Positions 27,320 to 36,025 of a DNA stretch of 64,000 nucleotides are shown piece after piece. The stretch comes from UBA987 sp002292105. GTDB lineage: Bacteria > Bacteroidota > Bacteroidia > NS11-12g > UBA9320. Made by a program: the position numbers and the translations under genes. Location: positions 1,922,001 through 1,986,000 of the forward strand of contig OX044357.1 of the NCBI GenBank assembly GCA_943846675.1, written 5' to 3'. The notes below the pieces were generated by a model that searched no databases, was not told the origin of the DNA, and was given only the letters and a program-made list of their open reading frames with translations. Numbering within the stretch: position 1 is the first letter of the stretch; every line of letters begins with the position of its first letter.

Positions 27320-28357
27320 TTGCTCATCGAATTTTCCATATATCTACTAGCTGCCATCCTGGGATGTGTTATCTACTATAAATGGGCCCAGAAGAAGCAA
27401 ATCGTTGATACGCCCAATGAACGAAGTTCACATACCCATCAACCTATTCGAGGTATGGGCGTTGTTTTTCCGATTTTATTTGCCTTGTCCTCAATTCACG
27501 TTTGGTTAACTGGTGGAGAATATCTATATGAGGGCTCTCCGTTGTTCCCAACATATCAGGCTCTTGGCGTACTTTGGATTGGATCTGGCGTATTACTTAT
27601 AGGGCTAACTGGTTATTTAGATGATCGGATAGATTTGAGGTCTTATGTTAGATTGCCACTCTACACCCTTTCAACTCTAATCGCATTAGTTCCAATAATC
27701 GTCACTTGGGACAACGGATTCATACCAATCCTTGTAATTGTTGTACTTATTATAGGCATAATAAATACCTACAATTTTATGGATGGGATAAATGGTATTA
27801 CAGGTTTTTATAGCATTGTTCTGCTTGGTACTGTATACTACCTCTTCGAACTTACCCATATCAGTGTTTACATAGGAGGCTTCAGTTCCATTATTGTCTT
27901 TGCCATTACCTTTTTGTTGGTTTTTGGATTCTTTAATTTTCGTTCAAAAGCATTGGCATTCCTGGGAGACGCTGGTAGTGTATCACTAGGATTATCCGCC
28001 TGCATTTTACTTGTTTGGGCTGGGGTTCTGCATCAGCGAATGGACGTGATTGTGCTTTTGCTTGTATACGGTGTGGACAGTGTTGGAACTATAATTTTAA
28101 GAATTTTTCGCAAAGAAAACATCTTCAAAGCCCACAGAAGTCACTTGTACCAAGACCTCGTTCATATCAAAGGTTTAAGCCATTTAAAAGTGGCACTCCT
28201 GTACGCCCTTGTGCAGCTGATAATAAACATACAGTATATCGTGTATTTCGAGTATAAGAATATCGTACTTTATATTTACCTAGGCGGTTTAATATCAATT
28301 TACGTGATTTGTAAGAAATTACTTGGAACCTTGCGATTCTCAATTAATAAAACATGA
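27320..28357 (+). CDS. Undecaprenyl-phosphate glycosyl-1-phosphate transferase (WecA/WbpL-like)
   Basis: A 345-residue polytopic protein of the MraY/WecA/TagO family. PNERSSHTHQPIRGMGVVFP follows the first helix, NTYNFMDGINGI holds the aspartates of the active site, and FLGDAGSVSLG and KAHRSHLYQDL are further family landmarks. These enzymes attach the first sugar phosphate to undecaprenyl phosphate on the cytoplasmic face and thus start repeat-unit synthesis. A neighbouring WbpV-like reductase points to a QuiNAc/FucNAc primer. Translation begins at a TTG right after the C-rich leader. Confidence 0.87.
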   Translation: MLIEFSIYLLAAILGCVIYYKWAQKKQIVDTPNERSSHTHQPIRGMGVVFPILFALSSIHVWLTGGEYLYEGSPLFPTYQALGVLWIGSGVLLIGLTGYLDDRIDLRSYVRLPLYTLSTLIALVPIIVTWDNGFIPILVIVVLIIGIINTYNFMDGINGITGFYSIVLLGTVYYLFELTHISVYIGGFSSIIVFAITFLLVFGFFNFRSKALAFLGDAGSVSLGLSACILLVWAGVLHQRMDVIVLLLVYGVDSVGTIILRIFRKENIFKAHRSHLYQDLVHIKGLSHLKVALLYALVQLIINIQYIVYFEYKNIVLYIYLGGLISIYVICKKLLGTLRFSINKT

Positions 28358-29367
28358 CGACTATAAAATTTGCTATTTGTGGTTTTGGACATATTGGATC
28401 AAGACATGCCACCATTGTTGAAGGGTACCCTGACGCAACTGTAGTTGCTGTAATCGACACGAAACCTGAAGCCAAAAATCACAAACTATATCCGGAGAAC
28501 ATTCCCTTTTTCAACAGTTTAGATTCTTTTGTAAAGTCAGGCATTGAAGCTGACGTTGTCACTGTATCAGCTCCAAATGGGAATCATGTTGAATTAGCGA
28601 AAATGGCGCTTGAAAATGATTTCCACGTGATAATTGAAAAACCAATGGGAATTAGTCGCATTGAATGTGAATCTGTGGTTTTTAAAGCTTTAAACGTTAA
28701 TAAGGAGGTTTTTGTAGTCAAGCAAAATAGATACAGTCCGCCCAGTAAGTGGTTGAAAGAAGTGGTCTCCAATAACACGATTGGTGATATTTACATGGTT
28801 CAGGTGAACTGCTATTGGAATCGAGACGATCGCTATTACAATAAAGACGGTTGGAAAGGACGTAAAGACTTAGATGGAGGTGTTCTGTTTACACAATTTA
28901 GTCATTTCATAGACATCATGTTTTGGGTCTTTGGGGATATCAAAAACATTAAAACCAACCTACAAAACTTTAACCATCAAAACTCAACAGAGTTTGTTGA
29001 CAGTGGAAATTCAATCTTCGAGTTTGTTGACGGTGGACTAGGGGTCATCAACTTCTCGACGAGTGTTTGGGATACCAATATGGAGTCGTCTATAACTGTA
29101 GTAGGATCTAAAGGAAGTTTCAAAATAGGCGGACAATACATGAACGAAATTGAATATTGTCACATCAAAGATTACGAAATGCCTGAGCTCCCTCCTACCA
29201 ATCCACCAAACGACTACGGCCCCTTCAAAGGTTCGGCTGCCAACCACCATTACGTCATAGAAAACGTCGTAAACACACTCAAAGGCAACGACACCATCAC
29301 CGCGAATGCCTTGGAAGGACTTAAGGTGGTGGATATTATTGAGCGGATATACCAAGCGGCGGAATGA
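28354..29367 (+). CDS. Gfo/Idh/MocA oxidoreductase (WbpB/WlbA-like)
   Basis: A 337-residue NAD-dependent dehydrogenase. The Rossmann motif is CGFGHIGSRH (residues 9-18), the catalytic lysine is in EKP (residues 95-97), and a conserved histidine is in QFSHFID (His184). WbpB/WlbA oxidise the 3-hydroxyl of UDP-GlcNAc uronic acid, the step before 3-amination on the way to 2,3-diacetamido mannuronate. The WbpI-like epimerase and WbpG/HisH/HisF set in the same locus fit that route. Specificity within this broad family cannot be read from sequence, so other sugar dehydrogenations are possible. Overlaps 4 bp with both neighbours. Confidence 0.8.
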   Translation: MTTIKFAICGFGHIGSRHATIVEGYPDATVVAVIDTKPEAKNHKLYPENIPFFNSLDSFVKSGIEADVVTVSAPNGNHVELAKMALENDFHVIIEKPMGISRIECESVVFKALNVNKEVFVVKQNRYSPPSKWLKEVVSNNTIGDIYMVQVNCYWNRDDRYYNKDGWKGRKDLDGGVLFTQFSHFIDIMFWVFGDIKNIKTNLQNFNHQNSTEFVDSGNSIFEFVDGGLGVINFSTSVWDTNMESSITVVGSKGSFKIGGQYMNEIEYCHIKDYEMPELPPTNPPNDYGPFKGSAANHHYVIENVVNTLKGNDTITANALEGLKVVDIIERIYQAAE

Positions 29368-30404
29368 AGACGGAAGACGTGTTGATTTTTTTTCATCACG
29401 ACGTTGTCTCTGATCTATCTAATCCACGTATAACATCGTACATAGCGTATTTAAAGAAGCAAGGTCACAAGCCTTGCTTTCGTTTTGTCAATTCAAACCG
29501 TCACAGACGCGTGCCGTATTTAGTACATTACATGCACCTACTAATCTCACCTAGATACCAAATCGCCTACTTTTATTCCCCAAATGCCATGTGTGTTCCA
29601 ATGTATCTACTTTGTCGATTACGTGGAATACAAACAATCATTGAGAAGACGGAACTCGACTCCATCAAACCGAAACATAGTTGGAAAGACTACATCAATG
29701 CTGGGTTGTACAAATTAGATGAATTGATATTTCCTAGCTTTTGTAACAAGCTGGTAGTCATATCGAAACGATTACAAGTGCATTATCAGAACAGAATTCA
29801 ACAAACAAAAACTATTGGTGCTTTTATACCAACGGGTGCCACAATACCCAAGGAAAACAGAGACGTTCAAAGCGAAGTATTTCGTATCGGCTACATGGGT
29901 AGTTTTGGACAAAAAGATGATTTGCAGACGCTTATACAATCCTTTGAAAGATTGAAGGACTCCGTCTCCCACCCAGTGCAACTTAACCTATACGGAGGAC
30001 ACATCAATTCCAGGTTCACCCAAATTCCTGACATTATCTCCCATGGATTTATTGAAAGAAACTCCATCCTAGATTCCTTACAATCCAATAACGTTCTCGT
30101 CGCGACAAGAACAAAAAATACATATTCCGACTTCGGGTTTCCTTCTAAATTGACTGAATACCTTCTCACTGGGCGCCCAGTTATTGCTAGCAAATCATCG
30201 GATATTAGCGATTTGTTTGAGCATAAAGGTCAAATGTACCTGGTTGAATCTGAGAATGATACACAATTGATTGAGGCGTTCAAGTGGTGTAATGAACACC
30301 CCGAGGCCTCTCAAAATATGGGATTACGCGGCAGACAATGGGCGACAGAACATTGGGATTCTGACTTGATTTTATCACAGTGGTATCGTTTTGTAACAAC
30401 CTAG
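29364..30404 (+). CDS. Glycosyltransferase family 4
   Basis: A 346-residue GT-B protein and the last gene of the polysaccharide locus. The acceptor half contains QTIIEKTELDSIK, and the donor half contains RIGYMGSFGQKDDLQTLI, LYGGHI, ISHGFIERNSIL and FGFPSKLTEYLLTGRPVIASKSSDI, the GT4-type donor loop. Its ATG overlaps the dehydrogenase stop. The convergent smpB gene ends 29 bp further on, which sets the edge of the cluster. Confidence 0.78.
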   Translation: MKTEDVLIFFHHDVVSDLSNPRITSYIAYLKKQGHKPCFRFVNSNRHRRVPYLVHYMHLLISPRYQIAYFYSPNAMCVPMYLLCRLRGIQTIIEKTELDSIKPKHSWKDYINAGLYKLDELIFPSFCNKLVVISKRLQVHYQNRIQQTKTIGAFIPTGATIPKENRDVQSEVFRIGYMGSFGQKDDLQTLIQSFERLKDSVSHPVQLNLYGGHINSRFTQIPDIISHGFIERNSILDSLQSNNVLVATRTKNTYSDFGFPSKLTEYLLTGRPVIASKSSDISDLFEHKGQMYLVESENDTQLIEAFKWCNEHPEASQNMGLRGRQWATEHWDSDLILSQWYRFVTT

Positions 30405-30432
30405 GAACTTCAACTTGTTCTCGTCCTCAGCT

Positions 30433-30885
30433 TCAGCTATACCGATCAATCTCCCGCTGAACATCCTTCGACTTAATATCCTGTCGCTTGTCGTAGTTCT
30501 TCTTACCGCGACCCAATCCAATTCTTAACTTAGCGTAGCCGCTGGCTGCAAAAAAGAGCTCAATAGGGACAATCGTGTACCCCTGGTCTTTCATCTTATC
30601 ACGAAGCTTTTTTAACTCCCGTTTGTTCAACAACAAATCCCTGAGTCGTGTAGGTTCTTGCTCCACATAGCCCGCATTTTTAAACTCGGCGATGTGCATG
30701 CCTTTAATCTTAATGCCATTATTTGTCAGGAAACAATACGCCTCTGAAATCGACGCTTTCCCATCCCTTACAGACTTCACTTCTGGGCCTGTCAGTACTA
30801 GGCCAGCCTCCATCTCAAACTCGATTGCATACTCGAAATATGCCTTTCGATTCTTAATCCTTATTTCCTTTAACTTCTTGCTCAT
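30433..30885 (-). CDS. smpB: SsrA-binding protein SmpB
   Basis: A 150-residue trans-translation factor that binds tmRNA and delivers it to stalled ribosomes. Landmarks are NRKAYFEYAIEFEMEAGLVLTG near the N-terminus, KSVRDGKASISEAYC, RDLLLNKRELKKL, and the tail GRGKKNYDKRQDIKSKD, which enters the mRNA channel. The length is normal. It is the last gene of a minus-strand operon DUF4296-mutS2-thioesterase-smpB in which each pair overlaps by 4 bp. No tmRNA gene was recognised in the window. Confidence 0.96.
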   Translation of the reverse strand: MSKKLKEIRIKNRKAYFEYAIEFEMEAGLVLTGPEVKSVRDGKASISEAYCFLTNNGIKIKGMHIAEFKNAGYVEQEPTRLRDLLLNKRELKKLRDKMKDQGYTIVPIELFFAASGYAKLRIGLGRGKKNYDKRQDIKSKDVQREIDRYS

Positions 30886-31274
30886 TTTGCTTTGCCTGCT
30901 ATGACTTCAACCTGATCCTTTTTTAATATCATTTGACCGGTTGTGCCCGTGGCGATTAACCGCTCCCCTACTCTCGCTTCAAAACTACAAGCCATTTTTG
31001 CACGATCTTTTTCAATAATCGTCGCTAGGAAATCCACCGTTTGACCAACCAGTGCTGGTGAAACGTGTGTAACGTTTAAAAACGTTCCGATTCCTTCTTC
31101 GTCATCGTCAAGCATATCTAAAACAAAAAGTCTCCCGGACCATTCTGCGTCCCTCCCTAGTGCAAACGTAGCGTAAAAAGGATGTACAACCCCAGACTCA
31201 AACTCCGCAACGTCTGCTTCAGTCACCGTGTGCTGGTAAGTCTTTGTATCCCCAATCTTATATATATCTTTCAC
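30882..31274 (-). CDS. Hotdog-fold thioesterase-like protein
   Basis: A 130-residue single hotdog domain. HPFYATFALGRDAEWSGRLFV forms the central helix region, and LNVTHVSPALVGQTVDFLATI is the strand pattern of fluoroacetyl-CoA-thioesterase-like and other acyl-CoA thioesterases. The likely role is hydrolysis of an acyl-CoA, with unknown substrate. Overlaps of 4 bp with mutS2 and smpB indicate co-translation, with no evident functional link to either. Confidence 0.7.
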   Translation of the reverse strand: MKDIYKIGDTKTYQHTVTEADVAEFESGVVHPFYATFALGRDAEWSGRLFVLDMLDDDEEGIGTFLNVTHVSPALVGQTVDFLATIIEKDRAKMACSFEARVGERLIATGTTGQMILKKDQVEVIAGKAK

Positions 31275-33634
31275 GACAACTCAATTAAACTAACACCTTC
31301 CCCACCCATTCGAACATCTTCGTAGGTTATCCGTTTTACAAATGATTTATTGTGATAATAGTCACGAATTATTTTTTTCAAAATACCATCCCCTTTTCCG
31401 TGTATCAAACGCAAATTATTGGCACCTATGATAATGGCGTCATCTATCCAACGGTCGATCTCTTTTAAGGCCTCATCAGCACGCATCCCTCTCACGTCTT
31501 TTTCTATGGCAAACTGTTCTTGACGTTTCATAAAACCAACGTCTACTTTCGATTTAGCCTTCTGTTGCTTGGTTTTAACTGCAACTAAATCTGCAATTTG
31601 ATAGGTTGATTTTATAATACCAGCCACCACGACGGCTTTGTTTTTACGAATCTGAATCACCTCGCCAAAACTGTTGGAATTTGGTATCTTTACCTGAGAA
31701 CCGACCTCTATTTGAACCTTAGGTATGGGTTTATTTTCAACCTTTTCCTCGATCTGTTTTCCAGAAAGTTTTTCTTTCTTGCGCTCCAACCCTGCCCTGG
31801 CGCGTTTGGTTTTACTTTTATCCGCCCCACTTTCTTTGATAGACTTTATAGTACGCTCAATTTCTGCATTTGCACTTTCTACCAAACTCAAGGCCTTTTG
31901 CTTGGCGTCAGATAGTATTTCAGATTTACTAACAGACAATTCATTCTTTAGCTGCTCATAGTCTTTCTTCAATCTATCCAAGTGTGCCTCAGTACTGGCA
32001 ATCTCTTCAATACGCTCTTTAAGCTCTTTTCTTTCGTTTTCTAACGTCGCTAGTAATTCATCTGTTCGTTGTTGCTTTACGTTCGACCTTTTTCTGGCCT
32101 GCTTAATTATAAAATCAGGCAATCCAATGTTTTGTGCGACCTCCAATGCAAACGAACTACCTGGTTTACCAATTTCAAATTTGTACAGTGGTTTAAGTAG
32201 TTTGGTGTCGTATAACATTGACGCATTTAGGAAGCCTTCCTCACTTTTTGCGAGACTTTTCACATTCCCAAAGTGCGTAGTTACTGCTCCGCGTGGCTTC
32301 TTTTTGTTCAAATGAATCAAGATGGCTTCTGCCATTGCACCTCCAAAATTCGGATCTGTTCCGCTACCAATTTCGTCAATAACAAGCAAAGTACTCGGGG
32401 TAGATTTAGCCAAAAAATACTTCATGGCTGTCAGGTGGCTGCTGTATGAACTTAAGTCATTTTCAATAGATTGATTATCACCAATGTCAACGAATATGTG
32501 TTTAAAAAAACCAAATTCTGATTTGGCATCAGCGCAAGGCAAAAGTCCACACTGCAGCATATATTGATTCAGCGCTAGTGTTTTAATGGTAACAGACTTT
32601 CCGCCTGCGTTAGGACCACTAATCACAATGATTCTATGGTCATCACTCAACGCAATGTCCATGGGTATGGTTTCCTTCTTTTTTGCCTTATTCGTTAGCC
32701 ATAACAGTGGATGATACATTTCAGTTATGTTGCAATCTGATGATTTTGTCACAACCGGCAAACACGCATTTAGCTTGGTGGCAAGACTCGCCTTTGAGCG
32801 AATAAAATCAAATATCCCCATTTGCATGGCGAACAACTTCAGATCTGATACATGTAAACGCGCTTGTTTGGTCAACTGCTTAAGTATACGCAACATCTCT
32901 CTATCGCGCTCCATCTCTAACTCCTTTTGACGGTTAGACGCTTCTAAAACCTCAATGGGTTCAATGTAAAGAATCTTTCCTGCACCAGATTCGTCATGCA
33001 TGATACCCTTTACTTTCCGTTTGTGTTCCGCAAAAATTGGTATGACCAATCGGCCATCTTTTACCGTAACCTCTGTTTCGGCAGTCCACTTTTTTTCTGC
33101 AGCTTGATTGTATATGCGCTTAATGATGCTATAGGCTTCACGCTGATTGGCATCAATTTCGTCTAATAGACCTTGTAACTTTCGACTGGCATCTCTTCTC
33201 CACTCACCAAAATCATCAAAAGCCATAGATATCTCGGAAATCAACGGGGTTGGATCATTGATGTTGTCTAATAACTTAAATAATTGTGGATGAGAGGTCG
33301 ATTTACTCGAAAAGAAGGTTAACAAATCTAGAACCTCTGAACTAATCAAGCGTATATCTATCAGCTCATTCGCTTGCAATACAGAGTGCTTTTCGGCTAG
33401 CTTTTCAAGATTAGACTGAATATCGATTTCGGTAATGCTTGGTGTTTGTCCTGAATTGAGCAAAGACTGGAATTCACCGGTCTGCGTTAACCAAATATCT
33501 ACAACCTTATAATTACTTGAGAATTTAAGCTTTGAAACGATGTGTTTACCTGCTTGACTTCTGCAGCCCTCACTTACAAGACTTCGAATTTCAGTGAAGC
33601 CTAGTTTATCTTCAATGTCAGTAGGGAAATTCAT
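31271..33634 (-). CDS. mutS2: Endonuclease MutS2
   Basis: A 787-residue MutS2. The ATPase domain has Walker A SGPNAGGKSVTIK, Walker B LLVIDEIGSGTDP and the following GGAMAEAIL helix. A long coiled coil covers about residues 510-620, and the C-terminal Smr nuclease domain shows VRGMRADEAL and LIHGKGDGILKK. It lacks the MutS mismatch-recognition domain. Family members suppress recombination or help rescue collided ribosomes. The second role would fit co-transcription with the trans-translation factor SmpB, but that link is inference. Confidence 0.95.
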   Translation of the reverse strand: MNFPTDIEDKLGFTEIRSLVSEGCRSQAGKHIVSKLKFSSNYKVVDIWLTQTGEFQSLLNSGQTPSITEIDIQSNLEKLAEKHSVLQANELIDIRLISSEVLDLLTFFSSKSTSHPQLFKLLDNINDPTPLISEISMAFDDFGEWRRDASRKLQGLLDEIDANQREAYSIIKRIYNQAAEKKWTAETEVTVKDGRLVIPIFAEHKRKVKGIMHDESGAGKILYIEPIEVLEASNRQKELEMERDREMLRILKQLTKQARLHVSDLKLFAMQMGIFDFIRSKASLATKLNACLPVVTKSSDCNITEMYHPLLWLTNKAKKKETIPMDIALSDDHRIIVISGPNAGGKSVTIKTLALNQYMLQCGLLPCADAKSEFGFFKHIFVDIGDNQSIENDLSSYSSHLTAMKYFLAKSTPSTLLVIDEIGSGTDPNFGGAMAEAILIHLNKKKPRGAVTTHFGNVKSLAKSEEGFLNASMLYDTKLLKPLYKFEIGKPGSSFALEVAQNIGLPDFIIKQARKRSNVKQQRTDELLATLENERKELKERIEEIASTEAHLDRLKKDYEQLKNELSVSKSEILSDAKQKALSLVESANAEIERTIKSIKESGADKSKTKRARAGLERKKEKLSGKQIEEKVENKPIPKVQIEVGSQVKIPNSNSFGEVIQIRKNKAVVVAGIIKSTYQIADLVAVKTKQQKAKSKVDVGFMKRQEQFAIEKDVRGMRADEALKEIDRWIDDAIIIGANNLRLIHGKGDGILKKIIRDYYHNKSFVKRITYEDVRMGGEGVSLIELS

Positions 33635-33987
33635 TCTTCCATCTTATTCAATTTCTCAATCACTTCAGCAGAAATCTTTTCCATCCAGTTCGGATGCTCT
33701 GTATAGAAGGAATAGGACCTTTCGACTTCCTCAGCCGTAACACCTCTTAAGTGATAAATCATTTGATACGAGCTATCAATCAAGTCCGTATCGTAAAACC
33801 CTTTCTGCCTATATATCTTTTGTTGCGCTTCAGCCAGTCGTATGTCTATGATGATTTCTGCAAACTCTTCAGGACTAATCACATTGCCTGGCACAACCGC
33901 AAACTGTGGTGTACACGAAGACAATACCGCAACGTAACACGTGAACAGAATTATGCGTTTTATATATCGATTTAGTTCAAACATCAA
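33631..33987 (-). CDS. DUF4296 lipoprotein
   Basis: A 118-residue protein with a lipoprotein signal (hydrophobic LFTCYVAVLSSC, lipobox Cys25) and a mature part carrying ISPEEFAEIIIDIRLAEAQ and FYTEHPNWMEKISAEVIEKL, the pattern of the Bacteroidota-specific DUF4296. Function is unknown. It is the first gene of the mutS2 operon, and its stop overlaps the mutS2 start. It is transcribed divergently from the YggS gene, with 43 bp between start codons. Confidence 0.82.
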   Translation of the reverse strand: MMFELNRYIKRIILFTCYVAVLSSCTPQFAVVPGNVISPEEFAEIIIDIRLAEAQQKIYRQKGFYDTDLIDSSYQMIYHLRGVTAEEVERSYSFYTEHPNWMEKISAEVIEKLNKMEE

Positions 33988-33989
33988 CT

Positions 33990-33997
33990 TAATTTTG
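33990..33997 (+). promoter_or_regulatory. Candidate -7 box TAATTTTG for the YggS gene
   Basis: The octamer fits the Bacteroidota TAnnTTTG consensus and lies 33 nt before the ATG at 34031. No clear TTTG -33 partner was seen at the usual distance, so confidence is limited. Confidence 0.4.
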
Positions 33998-34030
33998 AGG
34001 TGTTCAACATATGAAGTTTATTGAATTACA

Positions 34031-34678
34031 ATGATACAACAGAATATCAATCGAATTAAAGAAGAACTCGGTGAAACTACCTTGGTAGCGGTATCAAAGT
34101 TTCGTACTCTGGAGGAATTAACAAACTTATATGATACTGGCCAACGCATTTTTGCTGAGAACCGTGTACAGGAACTATTATCCAAGCAAAATCAATTACC
34201 GAATGATATTGAGTGGCACCTTATTGGTCACCTTCAGACAAACAAGGTCAAAATGATTATTGGTCGCGTATCGCTAATTCACTCGGTAGACAGTCTGAAA
34301 CTTCTTAAAGAAATTCAAAAGCAATCGCTCAAGCAAAATGTAGTAACCAAGATACTGCTTCAAATTCATGTTGCTCAAGAAGACTCAAAGTATGGATTTG
34401 TTCCAAACGAGTTAGTGGACCTATTTGCTACTCATTCGTTTACACCTTTCACACATGTTCAAATATGCGGTGTCATGTCTATGGCCACATTAACTCAAAA
34501 CACCAACCAAATTGAGGAAGAATTTCAGAAAACGGTAGACACCTTCCATGGAATCAAGAAACTAATTACCAATTCAGAAGACTTTACTGAGATATCTATG
34601 GGCATGAGTGGGGACTATATAATTGCCAAAAAATTAGGCGCTACAATGGTTAGAATTGGTAGCAAAATCTTCGCTTAG
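34031..34678 (+). CDS. YggS family PLP-homeostasis protein
   Basis: A 215-residue TIM-barrel protein that binds pyridoxal phosphate through Lys23 in VAVSKFRTLEEL. Other landmarks are FAENRVQELLSK, WHLIGHLQTNKVK, IHSVDS and the C-terminal SMGMSGDYIIAKKLGATMVRIGSKIF. It has no known catalytic activity and maintains PLP and amino-acid balance. It stands alone as a single transcription unit. Confidence 0.94.
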   Translation: MIQQNINRIKEELGETTLVAVSKFRTLEELTNLYDTGQRIFAENRVQELLSKQNQLPNDIEWHLIGHLQTNKVKMIIGRVSLIHSVDSLKLLKEIQKQSLKQNVVTKILLQIHVAQEDSKYGFVPNELVDLFATHSFTPFTHVQICGVMSMATLTQNTNQIEEEFQKTVDTFHGIKKLITNSEDFTEISMGMSGDYIIAKKLGATMVRIGSKIFA

Positions 34679-34948
34679 ACCTAAAAGTTGACGTTTTTGA
34701 GGTGATTTTCACTCAACACATGACCCCAAAACGTGTCAAATCCAGTAAAATAAGGGGTTATTTAGGCCTGTTTTAGAAAAAATAATAAGCCACAAATCCA
34801 GTATTGACATCGGTTTTCAGACAAATGTGCATAACATTACCGAAACTTGAGACTCCAAAATCGGTTAAATACAAAAACAGTACGACCTTCGCACTTTATT
34901 TCGAGAGAGAGAACCTAATTGAATTTAAACAAATTAAAGAAGGGACCT
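34679..34948. other. Gene-free stretch between YggS and the transglycosylase-like gene
   Basis: About 270 bp with no credible gene. A loose inverted repeat lies near 34687-34740 (TTGACGTTTT against AAAACGTGTCAA), with a smaller imperfect hairpin inside. It could be a weak terminator or structured leader. A 69-codon frame at 34804-35013 overlaps the next gene and looks spurious. Confidence 0.4.
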
Positions 34949-35461
34949 ATGAAGAAGTATTTATTATTTTCAGGAGTGATTGGCCTATTGGCGTTTGCTC
35001 CTTACGGTGGTAAAAATAATACGACCGAAAACAAAAACAAAACTAATTCTGAAAAAAATTCAGAAATAGTTGAATCAAAGGAAAAGACCATTTTGGAAAT
35101 CTCTGATTCCATCTGTCTTGCCATTGGCGTACCAACTGAATTGGTTAGAGAAATCGGCCAAAACGAAAGTGGTTGGAGATGCATTCGTTCACAATCAGGA
35201 GGAACCGACTTTGGTGATCTTCAAGTAATCGACGAAACATTCGATTACTGGTACAACGAATTGAATCTTCAAGGCGGGAAATCTAGGTATAATTACCTAG
35301 TGGTTGGAATTCACTATTTGAAGTACAACTACAACCGTTATCACAGTTGGGAAAAGGCACGCTTTGCCTACGCACGTGGATCGTGGAGAAACCAGTCGAC
35401 TTGGACTTGCTTAGAAGAGAAATTCATGACGAAAATTAACTGGTCGAACTACGACTCGTAA
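34949..35461 (+). CDS. Small exported lytic-transglycosylase-like protein
   Basis: I choose the ATG at 34949, which opens a signal peptide (MKKYLLFSGVIGLLAFA), over the TTG at 34919. A low-complexity Asn/Lys/Glu linker (about residues 22-45) precedes a lysozyme-like domain. VPTELVREIGQNESGWR carries the candidate catalytic Glu, GTDFGDLQVIDETF resembles the SLT GLMQI region, and YLVVGIHYLKYNYNRYHSWEKARFAYARG matches the final SLT helix. It may cleave peptidoglycan glycan strands. At 170 residues it is short for the family. A strong terminator follows at 35490. Confidence 0.65.
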   Translation: MKKYLLFSGVIGLLAFAPYGGKNNTTENKNKTNSEKNSEIVESKEKTILEISDSICLAIGVPTELVREIGQNESGWRCIRSQSGGTDFGDLQVIDETFDYWYNELNLQGGKSRYNYLVVGIHYLKYNYNRYHSWEKARFAYARGSWRNQSTWTCLEEKFMTKINWSNYDS

Positions 35462-35489
35462 GCGTCACACAACCTCAAGATTTTTCTTA

Positions 35490-35538
35490 GAGACATTATA
35501 ACGAAGGCTTCGTGTTTTCTTATAGTGTCTTTTTTTTT
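35490..35538 (+). terminator. Rho-independent terminator
   Basis: The stem pairs AGACATTATA (35491-35500) with TATAGTGTCT (35521-35530), with one wobble pair. An inner hairpin ACGAAGGCTTCGT sits in the loop, and eight T residues follow. It lies 29 bp after the stop of the transglycosylase-like gene. Confidence 0.85.
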
Positions 35539-35561
35539 GCTTTCTAGCGGGGTTTCTTTGA

Positions 35562-35704
35562 TTAGGGCTTTCGCCCTACAACCTTGGATTTCACTTGTTA
35601 CTTACTTAGGGGTTGCCACCTCTAACCCGGCTTTCATTTTTTTCTTGATGAATGTTCGCTTAGGGGTTAGCACCCCTATAACCCGCTTTTCATTTTTTTC
35701 TTGA
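35562..35704. repeat. Left hairpin array of an intergenic element
   Basis: Three hairpins share a plan: TAGGGC-TTTC-GCCCTA (35563-35578), TTAGGGGT-TGCC-ACCTCTAA (35606-35625), and TAGGGGT-TAGC-ACCCCTA (35661-35678). The second and third are each followed by ACCCG and a TTTCATTTTTTTCTTGAT tract, giving a direct repeat with a period of about 54 bp. Confidence 0.8.
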
Positions 35705-36025
35705 TAAAAAAACGAAACAAAAAAATCAAGACTTCTGAATTTTTCTTTGAAATCTACGATTGGCTCTTCTTTCCCTCAGCCAAAGCCGCTGCGCTTTCCT
35801 GCCTGCTTAGCGCAGGGCCACCGCGCAAAAGCCTTCCTCGATTTCTACAGAAAACTTCAAAGGTCATCTTAAACCATGCACGGATTAATGAGCCATGGCC
35901 CACCAAAAATGCGGGGGACGCGCTAGCCGGTGTGTTAGGGAGCATATTTTTGGGGAGACTTTTTGTTTCGTTTTTGGTCTCAAAAATGAAAATCGGTTAT
36001 AGGCTGATAAGCCTAATGGACGAAC
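35654..36025. mobile_element. MITE-like element with about 70-bp imperfect terminal inverted repeats
   Basis: The left end (35654-35727) and the reverse complement of the right end (35957-36025) align over most of their length. Both read GTTCG, a hairpin, TATAACC, a TTTTCATTTTT tract, then AAAAACGAAACAAAAA. The core contains a CTGCGC/GCGCAG hairpin near 35790-35816. A 123-codon frame (35701-36072) crosses it, but its composition and position inside the repeat argue against a gene. No transposase or clear target duplication was found. The name MITE is inference from structure. Confidence 0.6.

Noticed and set aside
30405..30432. tmRNA gene or terminator next to smpB
   Set aside because: The gap is 28 bp with no hairpin followed by a T-run. 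tmRNA could not fit and was not seen elsewhere in the window.
34804..35013. 69-codon frame upstream of the transglycosylase-like gene
   Set aside because: It overlaps the signal peptide of the better-supported gene in another frame and has no features of its own.
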